Shown piece by piece: positions 20,054 through 29,200 of a DNA stretch of 38,625 nt. The stretch spans positions 29,426 to 68,050 of the forward strand of contig VHZZ01007032.1 of assembly GCA_009801015.1 (NCBI GenBank), given 5' to 3'. The position numbers were made by a program, and so were the translations under genes. The stretch is from Silene noctiflora (Eukaryota; Streptophyta; Magnoliopsida; Caryophyllales; Caryophyllaceae). Below the pieces are notes generated by a model. The model did no database searches. It saw only the letters and a program-made list of their open reading frames with translations, and was not told the origin of the DNA. Numbering within the stretch: position 1 is the first letter of the stretch; every line of letters starts with the position of its first letter.

Positions 20054-20758
20054 AATATCTCGGTCATGTGTCATCATACCCGATACACAGACATTCATGT
20101 TCAGTGGTTGTGGGTCGCGTGTTGTGAATGTGATTTCTCCGCAACTGAGCCAGCTAACTCAGAAACTCAGATACTTTTACCTTTGTATCGCCTGGAATGT
20201 ATCGACTATCTTAACAGGCTTAACTAAATTTGTTCGGCCTTCCATGGTGCGAAACATTTTGAGTTTGATATTAGCACATAATGCTGGACTTGTATTGTAG
20301 GCTTGTAGCACTTATAGGGAGCTTGTTTCATGTAAATGGTTCGATATAAGTAAATCGCTGGTTCGATATAAGTAACAAATTGTGAAATAACACTGTCCCT
20401 CATTAGAAAAACCCATGGAACAGAGAAATTCGGATACAGAGTTTTCTTAGAATTACAAGAACATATCACCAGTCTTTTTTCTAAGCAAAAGAGCAGAATA
20501 TTACAACTCTCTATCTGGAAAAAGACCAAGAGTAATAACCCGCAATCTTGAATAAGGTTGCATTGACGGACTGTCAACTCATTGATCAGCAACGGTAGGT
20601 TCCTCGGAGGGAGCACTTCCACCATCTACATAAAGTAGCCAGGGTAAAATCCAATCCATTATAAAAAAATTGCACAGCAGATAATATAATCGAGAAACAA
20701 ACGATATGTGAACATGTAAAGTATTCATTCACCTTCGCCTTCTGATGGAGCATAATGC
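20054..20758. repeat. Endosulfine 3' end, inverted copy of 7856-8563
   Basis: This is the source copy of the displaced block: it is continuous with the rest of the endosulfine gene, covering the last 34 nt of coding sequence and the 3' region. The copies are about 12 kb apart and in opposite orientation. Confidence 0.85.
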
Positions 20759-22934
20759 GACTTCCTGTACCGTGTTTGTTGTTGAGTGGGCTGGAGATAA
20801 ACATCAAGAGATAAATCAGACTATTGTAGAAAGCAAGAAGCGCAATAATGCCACAAGCTTTCCATAATCAAACGATGCTTAAAATTTTGTCATTGTCCCT
20901 TTCTTTTCCAATGAAGCTTTGACTCAGTATTTAGACAGGGTATCATTTTACTTCTTTTAATTTACGGAAAAAAAACAGAAAAAAGCTAAATAGGAGCTCC
21001 GTCCCTTTTGCCTCAACCCTCAAGTATCTTGAGCACTCTTCATGTAAGACACTAATTTAGGCTTAAATAATTATCTCATCTATCCCAACCACATAAAATA
21101 TGAGACTTGAAGTTCACAGTTAGCTCCCTTTTCTTATTTTAATGCCCTAAATTAGGGAGCTAGAATAGAACTCCATGATGTTTAATATCGGTACAAGTTG
21201 CCAAGTTGGTAAACATGGTGACACAATGACACTGAAGGCCATCATATAGTGGTTCTCTTTAATATCGTCGATGATGATGATGAGATAACGGAACCAAGCA
21301 ATTATGCTGAGTTGCCGATGGGGTGGGAATGGCATTATGATAGCTCAATGATTATAATTGAAGCCAACCGATATGCGACCTGGATACTGATAAATAAATT
21401 CGAGGGGTTGATTTCCCATGGTTTAGCTTGGTGGCAGACTACTGGTAAAGGTGGAGCTTGGTCGTTTGCTTAGTTTGGGTTTTCTATGGTGGTATATTTT
21501 TGTCAGCGTTTTCGAGTCACACTGCCTGGAGAACTGAGTCCTGAAAGCTAAACGTCAAAGTCCAGGCCCTTATCGCTAAAATAAGTGAAAGTTGAAGTCC
21601 TTCTTGTGTGGTTAACTCGACACAGAATAGCTATGTTAATTTGACATTTCACTTAGGTTGTCTGCTCCAACATGTTAATGTTACTGCACTTTGACACTTC
21701 ATTTAAGGCCAAAAGGCACAAAACTTTTTCACAAAGTAGCCAGTTGCATCATACACTTGCACCCCAGTCATAGGAACACGACATAAGTCCCGGAAAAGGG
21801 CTACAATCCTATAAACTGTAGTCACAAATTTTTGAAAGTCATAGAGCTGATTAACCTATTCAAGTACAGCAACTCATTCAAAGGCTGATTAAACCTTCAA
21901 ACACATCATATGTCATGACTTGACGACGACAACCAAATGCGGTCTAGGTGCCATAGCAAGACCAATTTCATTCATGACGAAAATAAATGACTTGTTAGTC
22001 AAAGAACCAGGCACGGAGTATATTTTAGAAGCTAAATGCCAAGTAACTAGTTGTACAGAAGCTAACATGTTGCAAGAAAATTAAAAAATTGATCAAATAG
22101 CTGGATTTTCATTTGTTTAGTAGACGCCATTAATGTAAAATCAGCATAAAATCCTCATCATTTAATGTCAATTAGATAAGTAGGTTTTCAGAATTTCTTT
22201 ATGCAGAACAAGCTGATATAGAGAGGAAGGTATTGAGGAAGATACATAGTTGGATATGATACAACAATATCATACACGAAATTAAGTATGAGATATACCT
22301 GCAACTTAGGCCGAAGAGCCTCAAGCGGTCCTTTCGGCTTCTCTTTACCTTGCTGCTTCCACAGAAAACAAAATAAAGCATCAAAACAAAAACGGAATCA
22401 ACAGCTACAGTTAGCTTCCCTACAAAAGTATAAATTGCTATATCACGAGGGAAATGCATACCTTTCCCAGAGCCCAATCAGCTGAATCAAAGTAAGCCCT
22501 TTCATGATCCTAAAATTAAAATTCAAAACTTAAGTGATCTTTCCGAGATCGCAAATTCACTCATACAAATTTCAATCAAACACCAAACTACCTAACACAA
22601 ACACATGATTATACCTTGGAAATTAGTGGTGGTTTCTTAGGAATAATTCCTCCATACTTTTTCTTCATTGTTGCTTCCTACAAATTAAAATAAACACCCA
22701 TTTACAAATCGAAAAAAAAATACGACAATCAACAACAATATTACCCCAGTGCCTTAAAGGCCCCAACAGATTGCGGGGTAAGAGGTCGGATGTACGCAGT
22801 CTTACCCTTACCCTTACCCTTGTGCTAGCAAGGCAACACAAAGAGGCGGTTTCCGAAATAAATACCTGATGTTCAGAAGATGGCATTGACTCAACATCAC
22901 CAACAACTTCCTTAACATCTTCTGTTGCTGACAT
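20725..22934 (-). CDS. Endosulfine family protein (ENSA/ARPP19-like), five coding exons
   Basis: I assembled the exons by hand on the minus strand: 22934-22866, 22677-22615, 22509-22462, 22352-22299 and 20790-20725. All introns are GT-AG and all junctions fall between codons. The product is 99 residues: MSATEDVKEVVGDVESMPSS..., then EATMKKKYGGIIPKKPPLISK, DHERAYFDSADWALGK, QGKEKPKGPLEALRPKLQ, and PTQQQTRYRKSHYAPSEGEG with a final E. This is the plant endosulfine pattern. FDSADW (residues 51-56, Ser53) matches the conserved site that Greatwall/Rim15 kinases phosphorylate in animals and yeast, turning the protein into an inhibitor of PP2A-B55. The role in plants is less settled. Intron 4 is 1508 nt; intron 1 is largely a SINE. 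A non-coding 5' exon is likely near 23224-23335. All parts look intact, so I expect a working gene. Confidence 0.9.
20791..22298 (-). other. Intron 4 of the endosulfine gene
   Basis: The donor is GTATATC after ...RPKLQ and the acceptor is CTCCAG before PTQQQ. The interior has no recognised gene. A 74-codon plus-strand frame at 21249-21473 (PMGWEWHYDS...) is unsupported. AGCTCCC and GGGAGCT form a small inverted pair near 21121 and 21155. Confidence 0.7.
22729..22856 (-). mobile_element. SINE remnant in endosulfine intron 1
   Basis: Read on the minus strand it contains GGAAACCGCCTCTTTGTGTT, then GGTAAGACTGCGTACATCCG, then GGCACTGGGGTAATATTGTT. This order is typical of a widespread class of plant tRNA-derived SINEs (Au-like). 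GGGTAA is repeated three times in the middle. The element fills most of the 188-nt intron without disturbing its splice sites. The tRNA-like 5' head with A and B boxes is not visible, so it is 5'-truncated. Confidence 0.7.
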
Positions 22935-23223
22935 ATTGATCTTAGCTCAATTACCTTAGATCACAAACATTTCAATCAAAATTCAACATACCCATTACAC
23001 AACTAATCAAATCAAGTTCATCAAATTAAACAATCCATAAATTAGATCAATCTAAAATCAAGGAAATTAAAAACAAACCCAATTATTTATACCTAATGAT
23101 GAGCTCTAAATAAGGTGATTTAAAATGAAAGATCAAATTTTGAGATCAACCCAGATAAATATAGAGGGGATAAATGGTAAAAATGATGATTAAAGCATGA
23201 AAAATGTGAAAAATTAAATGTAC

Positions 23224-23335
23224 CTGGAATGTTCTTGAGATCTTGCTGTTATTACAATCAATCAAGAGAGAGAGAGAGACAGCAGCAATCTTTCCTGTTT
23301 CGCACTCTGCCTATCCAAAACCTCCGTTTTCGTGC
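23224..23335 (-). other. Probable non-coding first exon of the endosulfine gene
   Basis: On the minus strand a pyrimidine-rich leader with a CT microsatellite (complement of 23264-23279) ends CATTCCAG, followed by GTACAT as splice donor (23223 down). An acceptor AG at 22941-22942 would join it to the exon carrying the ATG. A 5'-UTR intron is common in plant genes. The 5' limit is a guess. Confidence 0.45.
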
Positions 23336-23389
23336 CTGTCAAAATTTAATAAATTTTATTTTAATTTTTTATTTAATTTAGTCTTTATT

Positions 23390-23610
23390 AATCCATCCGT
23401 CCGTCCGTCATTTCTTTATCTATTTCATTTTGACTGTTTTAATCGATTATTTATCTTTTTATTTTAGAAATATTTTTGATTGACAATTTAATTCTTCAAA
23501 CTCAATTTGATCCACTAGTTGATTAATAATTATCCCTCATCTTCCTTTATTTGTGACAATACAAAATAAACAAATAATCGAGATGGCGGACGGGACAGAA
23601 GTAGTAGGTA
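23390..23610. mobile_element. Possible Stowaway-like MITE
   Basis: The left end has CCATCCGTCCGTCCGTCATT and the right end, inverted, CTGTCCCGTCCGCCATCTCG, followed on both sides by ATTATTT-rich DNA. Exact TA borders are unclear. Confidence 0.3.
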
Positions 23611-23789
23611 ATTTTTTTTCTTTTCTTAAATTAATAAAATGGTTATTTATTAGCCATTTATTTTGACTTAAGTAATGTATATGATAAATTTTTCTAGTCC
23701 ATCTAAGTTCAAATTTACATACATTGGTAAAACTAAATCCAATCTCCTCTCACAACATACATAATTACATATCATTATAAAAAAAAATA

Positions 23790-23994
23790 CTTCATCCGCT
23801 GATCATTTATTTATCTTTGATTTTATCACAAAGACCAGTAAGAGAGGAGAGGTCAATTATTAGATGACAAGTTGACCAAATTAAGGGTAGATGATCAACT
23901 TGGTCATTAAAAACATTCCTAAAATAGAAAGATAAACAATTGGCTGCGACACGGAAAAATAAAATAGGTAAACAAATAACCTGGACAAAGGGAA
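23790..23994. mobile_element. Probable Stowaway-like MITE (~205 bp)
   Basis: The left end is CTTCATCCGCTGATCATTTA and the inverted right end TTCCCTTTGTCCAGGTTATT; TA flanks both sides (23788-23789 and 23995-23996). An internal inverted pair, GACAAGTTGACCAAATTA and GATGATCAACTTGGTCAT, lies in the middle. No coding capacity. Confidence 0.45.
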
Positions 23995-24262
23995 TACATT
24001 TCAAATTCGGTTTTTCATAATCTTCATACAAGATAGGATTAATATGATCTTAGGTGAGTAATGCCAATAATAAATCTTCTTACTGATAAACTAAAAAGAG
24101 AAGTTAACTAAATTTCGATCCAATTTTATATTTTTGCGAGTTTAAATTTAAGTTCTCATTTAAGCTCACAATCGTTAACATCTCTATAAAACATTGTAAA
24201 TGATCTAAATTTTGATATAAATGTTGCATGCTCATACAAAAACAAGCCTGGCAATTGCATCT

Positions 24263-24377
24263 AAGTATTTCAAGCTAATTAAATAAGGTAGCTTATAACC
24301 TGACGCATCAGGTGATGAGTACGTAAAACTTCTCTTTACGGTTGTCAAAAAAAAGAAAAGTATTTCAAGCTAATTAA
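24263..24377 (+). mobile_element. 5'-truncated retroposon with 20-bp target duplication
   Basis: The 20-mer AAGTATTTCAAGCTAATTAA occurs at 24263-24282 and again at 24358-24377. Between the copies are 75 bp that end CTTTACGGTTGTC followed by an A-rich tail. A long direct duplication plus an A-tail is the mark of LINE-driven insertion. The 3' end resembles a plant SINE; the 5' part is missing. Confidence 0.7.
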
Positions 24378-24571
24378 TTACAGAGTACATGATTTACAAT
24401 GAACACAATCGAACTCACAATCTTGTACAATATGTTATGGTTATGACTTATGACAACCTTTTATGATCTTTCGATATATTCATCGAAAATATAACAATTT
24501 TAAGACGACTTATTAGTTTCGTGGCTTCAGAGTTCAAACCCTACCTCCGCCAGTGCAGCTTAGAATTCAAA

Positions 24572-25942
24572 TTAAAGCAAAACTTTGAAGAAAACAATCA
24601 TGTACAAAGAAATTGATAGAACAGCAAAAACATGCTGCCAGAAGAGAAGGGATGAAGCCTCTTTAACTGCATAACCTCTCAAACTTGCAATAGCACCAAG
24701 CAATATAGCACTTGGTGTAATATAATGCAGCATAATCACAAACTTAAACATGTCATCAGCTTCGAGCAATAACCCGAATTTGTCCGACAACAATAATACT
24801 CCGATCCCAATTATAGGAAGTACCAATAACCTCGCCACAATGATCCCTATGGTAGTCCTAAGACCGAGCCTAGATTGATCGTCTGGACCCTCAGCTAGCA
24901 TCCCTCCTAGGACTAGCATTACTGAAGGCACCATGGCTCCGGCCATGATATTGAGCCCATCGGTTAAGAATAATAGTGGAGCTATATCGCCGAATACAAG
25001 GGCTTTGAAGTAAGGGACCATGCCAATGGTTATGGCTAAAAGGGATGCTATAGTTGGTGGTTGAAGAATGTGTTTAATGGGTGTTTGTTTAGCCACAATT
25101 CGGATTTTTCTAACCACTTTTGGCTCGGGAAAACAATTTATGATGTTTCGATCACCTTCTTCTAAGGAACTATACCCGGGAACTGAATGAAGGGACTCAC
25201 TCAAAGAAACTAGAGAACTGAAGACTCGACCAATGAAGGGTGTTTTTGAAAGCTCGGTTTCTTTTTCATGCATTCCTGGCCACTCGGCTTCATTGAGAAG
25301 TGGCATGCTCAATGTGCTATCATTTGGACTTGTCAAGTCATCATCTTGTTCTAGGCCGATTTCATCATCACTCGAGTCAACGACTTCATAGTAGTCCAAG
25401 GGTGGCTCCATCATGTGATAAACAAAGGTATATACAAGAGCAACGGCCACCCATTGGGCGAAAGAGGCATAAGCCACACCACGCGTCTGGCAATCAGGTC
25501 CAAAGGGGTGATTCTTGCTGTGACAAACCGATGTTATAATGGCTAAATGGAGATTACCTGTGTTCCCTAACGCGGTCATGATCACAGTGAACCGAAAATA
25601 TTGAGGTGGGGGCCGACATATGATGGCTACAATATACCCTAAGACGGTCCCAATGGTCGTGCTTATGATAACGTTAAGGGGTATGAACCACCAACGAGTG
25701 AAGTTCTCGAGTGTGATCGATTGGCCAAGGTTGGTGAAGATCATACAGGGTAAAAACAGAGCAAATACAAGCTTGCTTAGAAGCTTAAATGTATCTTTTG
25801 GTACAAGCTTAAGTTTCGGATTAGCTAGAATAACACCGATTAAGGTTAAACTGATGAGCTTCATTAACGGTGTTATACCGCTTAATACGCTTTGCTCCTT
25901 GATCTTCTCTTCATATAGTTTGTAAAACAAAGATTCAGCCAT
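24572..25942 (-). CDS. PILS2: PIN-LIKES auxin transport facilitator, PILS2-like
   Basis: A single exon of 456 residues with the length and layout of Arabidopsis PILS2. An N-terminal set of five membrane segments (about 22-40, 54-73, 85-109, 117-139, 158-178) is followed by a hydrophilic loop (about 180-290) and five more segments (about 296-317, 325-347, 362-386, 398-422, 434-455). Family landmarks are LVFALFLPCMIFTNLG (58-73), CRPPPQYFRFTVIMTALGN (109-127), NTGN at 127-130, SFAQWVAV (160-167), KQTPIKHILQPPTIASLLAI (285-304), MVPSVMLVLGGMLAEGP (337-353) and LGAIASLRGYAV (415-426). PILS proteins sit in the endoplasmic reticulum membrane and lower nuclear auxin signalling by retaining auxin inside the ER. 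Assignment to PILS2 is by similarity seen by eye. After NTGN the usual LLLAI reads LHLAI. The frame is intact and a TATA box lies upstream. Confidence 0.9.
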   Translation of the reverse strand: MAESLFYKLYEEKIKEQSVLSGITPLMKLISLTLIGVILANPKLKLVPKDTFKLLSKLVFALFLPCMIFTNLGQSITLENFTRWWFIPLNVIISTTIGTVLGYIVAIICRPPPQYFRFTVIMTALGNTGNLHLAIITSVCHSKNHPFGPDCQTRGVAYASFAQWVAVALVYTFVYHMMEPPLDYYEVVDSSDDEIGLEQDDDLTSPNDSTLSMPLLNEAEWPGMHEKETELSKTPFIGRVFSSLVSLSESLHSVPGYSSLEEGDRNIINCFPEPKVVRKIRIVAKQTPIKHILQPPTIASLLAITIGMVPYFKALVFGDIAPLLFLTDGLNIMAGAMVPSVMLVLGGMLAEGPDDQSRLGLRTTIGIIVARLLVLPIIGIGVLLLSDKFGLLLEADDMFKFVIMLHYITPSAILLGAIASLRGYAVKEASSLLFWQHVFAVLSISLYMIVFFKVLL

Positions 25943-26100
25943 TTTAGAGATTTTCTTCTATGAATTTTCGGAACAAAAACGATGCAATGGCGCTTGTACA
26001 ACGTCGATTGTAACGACTTATAGGCAAGATACAGCAATCGAAGGCGATAGCGAAAATGAAGGACAATCAAATCTAATATTAAATTAGTAGTTTTGTTGAA

Positions 26101-26108
26101 TATTTATA
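26101..26108 (-). promoter_or_regulatory. TATA box of the PILS gene
   Basis: TATAAATA on the minus strand lies about 160 bp before the ATG at 25942, which predicts a transcription start near 26070 and a leader of about 130 nt. Confidence 0.5.
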
Positions 26109-26425
26109 ACTTGATTAGGACAATGCATCCATGTAATCATACATGATTGGGTGTTCTTGGATATGCAGGCTACTATTATAGAGTTAAATGGACTGCTTCA
26201 ATATAAAAAAAAATTAGAATTTTCAAAGAAAACTTTATTCTAATTTGAAAAGGCAAATAATAGAACACAAATTCAAAGAATTAAAAATCTTATGAAATTA
26301 TCAAAGTTGGATTTAAGCTTAAAATGTTCCTTAAAATAAAGACTTAGATGCCTGGTGAGAGCCTCTGCATAGGGGGATTTAACATTATTATCAAAAATTA
26401 ATTTTTGTACCAAAAAAAAAATTAA
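26109..26425. other. PILS upstream region
   Basis: AT-rich sequence without ORFs. It holds the distal promoter of the PILS gene, up to the target duplication of the second MULE. Confidence 0.4.
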
Positions 26426-26924
26426 AAAAATTAAGGGTTATTTAATAGAAATACTCTAAATTATCACGGTCTTTCCCATATTCCTCCAAACTTTAATATA
26501 ACTACAATTACACCCAACTATTACACCACTTTTCATTTAATAGAATAATTGGAAGGGCTACCTGTTTAGTCGGTTACCCTTTCTTGTAACCCTTCTTTTT
26601 TCACACTCAATACTATGTAAACCCTCTTCTTCTCACTTACTCTACTTTATCTCTCAAAATTGCCATTAAATGCTCTTCTCAAAACTGACGTTGAAGTCGC
26701 CATTAAAGTGACCTTTACAAATTTCGAAGCTTCGCCATTGATGTTAAATCCACTGCCTATTTTGGCCATTAATTTTGATTACAAAATTTCAGAATGTAAC
26801 ACAAACCCAATTACCCAAGTTAATAAAACATCAAAATTTACTTAAACCCCTCTTCTCATTTACTCAAATCTGCCATATTCATTTATATGCAAATGTGGTA
26901 GAAAGCCTTAGCTAGATGGAGAAG

Positions 26925-27971
26925 TATTAGGATATTAGATGATTAGGCCCATTAGGGACGGTTATCGTCTAGGGTTTAGAGTATTAGGGTTTGGATTCCT
27001 GATCCTATAAATATATGTATTGTTATCATTAGAAATATAACAACTATTATCAANAGAGTATTAGGGTTTGGATTCCTGATCCTATAAATATATGTATTGT
27101 TATCATTAGAAATATAACAACTATTATCAACACAATTATCTTATGAAATACTCCCCCTCTTATAATCTTATCATCGTATCAGGGCCTTTCGCTCTTGAGG
27201 CCTAAATAAATTCCGCTGCCCTGCCGGTGGGTGTTTAACCTAGCTATAATGCCCACCGGCGGGATCTTGATAAAGAAATTAAATTTTCCGTTTTTCCCCT
27301 TTAGTATATTACGTTTTAGAATGAATACATCCAAATCAATTCATATTGATATGATCAATCTTTTTGGTTATTGGGCTATAGTACGTCCAGTAGCCATGAG
27401 CATAGGCAATATTTTTTGATAATTAGTCTTGCTTTCTGTCATCCCAAATCCTTAGAAAAACTCTAACCCAAATCTAAAAAGAAAAAAAAAAAACCCAATT
27501 TCCTCTATTCTTCAATTTAATGACAGATTTAAGAAATCTTATTTCTTTAATCAAGGTGGTAAAAAAAAAAAAAAAAAAAAAAAACTGGCGAGTTATGCAA
27601 CTGAAAAAAAACCGGCGAGTTACGCAATGAAAATTGTCTAGCGAGTCCTATACGCACCCCTACCACCTTGTGAAGATGAGAAGCTTTATGAAGAATGAAG
27701 AAAGATCGAGATGAAGACGTTTTTTTTTTTATAGATTATGCTTTTCTTGTAATTCTCCAATCGTAAAGTTCGTAAGACTGCCTTTACGATTGCAGGAGGG
27801 TATTAGGATATTAGATGATTGGGCCCATTAGGGCCGGTTATCGTCTAGGGTTTAGAGTATTAGGGTTTGGATTCCTGATCCTATAAATATATGTATTGTT
27901 ATCATTAGAAATCTAACAATATTATCAACACAATTATCTTATGAAATACTCTCCCCCTTATAATCTTATCA
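26925..27971 (+). mobile_element. TRIM: miniature LTR retrotransposon
   Basis: The 5' LTR (26925-27173) and 3' LTR (27801-27971, 171 bp) share TATTAGGATATTAGATGATT at the start, CCTATAAATATATGTATTG in the middle (TATA box) and TAATCTTATCA at the end. The 5' LTR is longer only because 77 bp are repeated in tandem around an N at 27054. Right after the 5' LTR, TCGTATCAGGGC (27174-27185) matches the initiator-Met tRNA primer site TGGTATCAGAGC at 10 of 12 positions. GCAGGAGGG (27792-27800) before the 3' LTR is a polypurine tract. The interior is only ~627 bp and has no gag or pol. Both LTRs begin TA rather than TG, probably a mutated TG. I see no clean target duplication. Confidence 0.8.
27219..27263 (+). 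other. GC-rich hairpin just after the TRIM primer site
   Basis: CCTGCCGGTGGG and CCCACCGGCGGG are inverted copies with one mismatch, separated by about 19 nt, in otherwise AT-rich DNA. In the RNA this would be a strong stem-loop close to the primer-binding site, where dimerisation and packaging signals of retroelements usually lie. Confidence 0.6.
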
Positions 27972-28887
27972 GAAAGGTATTAGTTCACAAGATTCGATTT
28001 GTGGTCAGATTGACTCACAAGAAGACGACTTGGAATTGGACTGGTCAGATCGAACCCGAACCTAATAAAGAAAGTTTAACCCAGACAAAACAATCATTTG
28101 AGGTAGATGATGACGAAATGGTATATTGGTGAACTATGATTTGGATTTTTTTAAGAGACGGTATATTGGTNGTTATTCTCCATCAATTGAGGTGGATGAA
28201 AAATGGTATATTGGCAATTTTGCAGTGCACAATACGAGAGTTTGACTACCTCATTTTTTATTTGTTGGCCTTTAGTAAATGGGTATATTGGTCTTTAGTA
28301 AATGGTATATTTGTCTTTTACTCTTTATTCTTCGTCAAACGCCATTAAAGCTCTTCTCAATCTGTACTCTCTCCTTTTCTCTCTTTGTGCTCTTTTTTAC
28401 TTGTTTCCCTATTTTGTTGGGTGTTGCTACTTANTGTATACCCAAGTAATTTTATTGGGTTATCTAAANGTTAGTAGGATAATTTTGATTGTTACGGTTT
28501 TTTGGTGTACGGATTCNATAAANAGGGGTATCAATGGAAAGAGGGGTACTTGTACAGTCAAATTTATTATTGGAAATAATTAATTAAAAGTAAAAGGGGG
28601 GAAATATGAATTATGGTTGTAGTTGACCAAAGATGAAAATGGAGGAAAGTAGAAAGGGAGAAGAAGTAGCAAGCAGAGAGGAGGAAGATGATGAAATAAA
28701 ATCAAAAGGGGTAAAAGTGGGATCTGATAATGCACTTAACCTGCTATTTCAGGTTAAAAAATCACAATTCTATTAAAAGATAAAGGGTGTAATAGATGAG
28801 TATAATACGGGTTAAAATGTAGTTCAGAGTAATTTGAGAAGAACTCTAATAGTTTGGATTATTCTTATTAAATAACCCAAAAATTAA

Positions 28888-29200
28888 TGTCTACTAGGGG
28901 CGGATATCTCCGCACCCGCCCCAGTTGGGGCGAGTATGGATACAGCTTTCACGGGTGGAGGGGTGGGTATGGGAACAAAAATTCCACCCGTCATAGGTGG
29001 TGGGGCAGAGATGGGTTTTACGTCATACCCGCCTACCCGCCATCTATTAAAATAAATCTACATATTATTATGACTTTCTATAATGTTCTTTATTAATTTT
29101 ATTGAATCTTAGACTAGGATTATAAATATGAAAAATTACGGAAATTCATAATGATTAAAATTCATAACGGGGCGGATACGGGTTTAGATATTCACTTGAT
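28888..29200. other. GC-rich spacer between MULE and satellite
   Basis: It contains GGGGCGGATATCTCCGCACC near 28899 and GGGGCGGATACGGGTTTAG near 29169, with CCCGCC-rich words between. Such words are common in plant repeats. I cannot assign a class. The 69-codon frame here is unsupported. Confidence 0.4.

Larger units (their letters stand above)
26435..28878. mobile_element. Second Mutator-like element, 9-bp TSD, split by a TRIM
   Basis: The left end starts GGGTTATTTAATAGAAATAC and the right end is the inverse, ATTCTTATTAAATAACCC. Similarity between the ends runs for about 130 bp at modest identity (for example CTATTACACC near both). AAAAATTAA flanks both sides exactly (26426-26434 and 28879-28887). 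Without the nested TRIM the element is about 1.4 kb. It has no recognisable transposase. In the right half the word ATGGTATATTGG recurs four or more times (28118-28320). Several Ns lie there. The phrase GCCATTAAANGCTCTTCTCA occurs in both halves. Confidence 0.7.

Noticed and set aside
21249..21473. 74-codon plus frame inside endosulfine intron 4
   Set aside because: It matches no known family and lies antisense within an intron. Its opening DDDDE comes from a short GAT repeat.
22665..22934. 89-codon minus frame from ATG 22934 as a single-exon gene
   Set aside because: After EHQ it runs into the intron and the SINE. Splicing at CAG/GTATTT gives the conserved endosulfine protein instead.
25300..25925. 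Plus-strand frames opposite the PILS gene (25300-25539, 25620-25925)
   Set aside because: They are antisense shadows of a strongly supported coding frame.
25882..26070. Upstream ORF overlapping the PILS start
   Set aside because: The frame opens at TTG, not ATG, so it is not a credible regulatory uORF.
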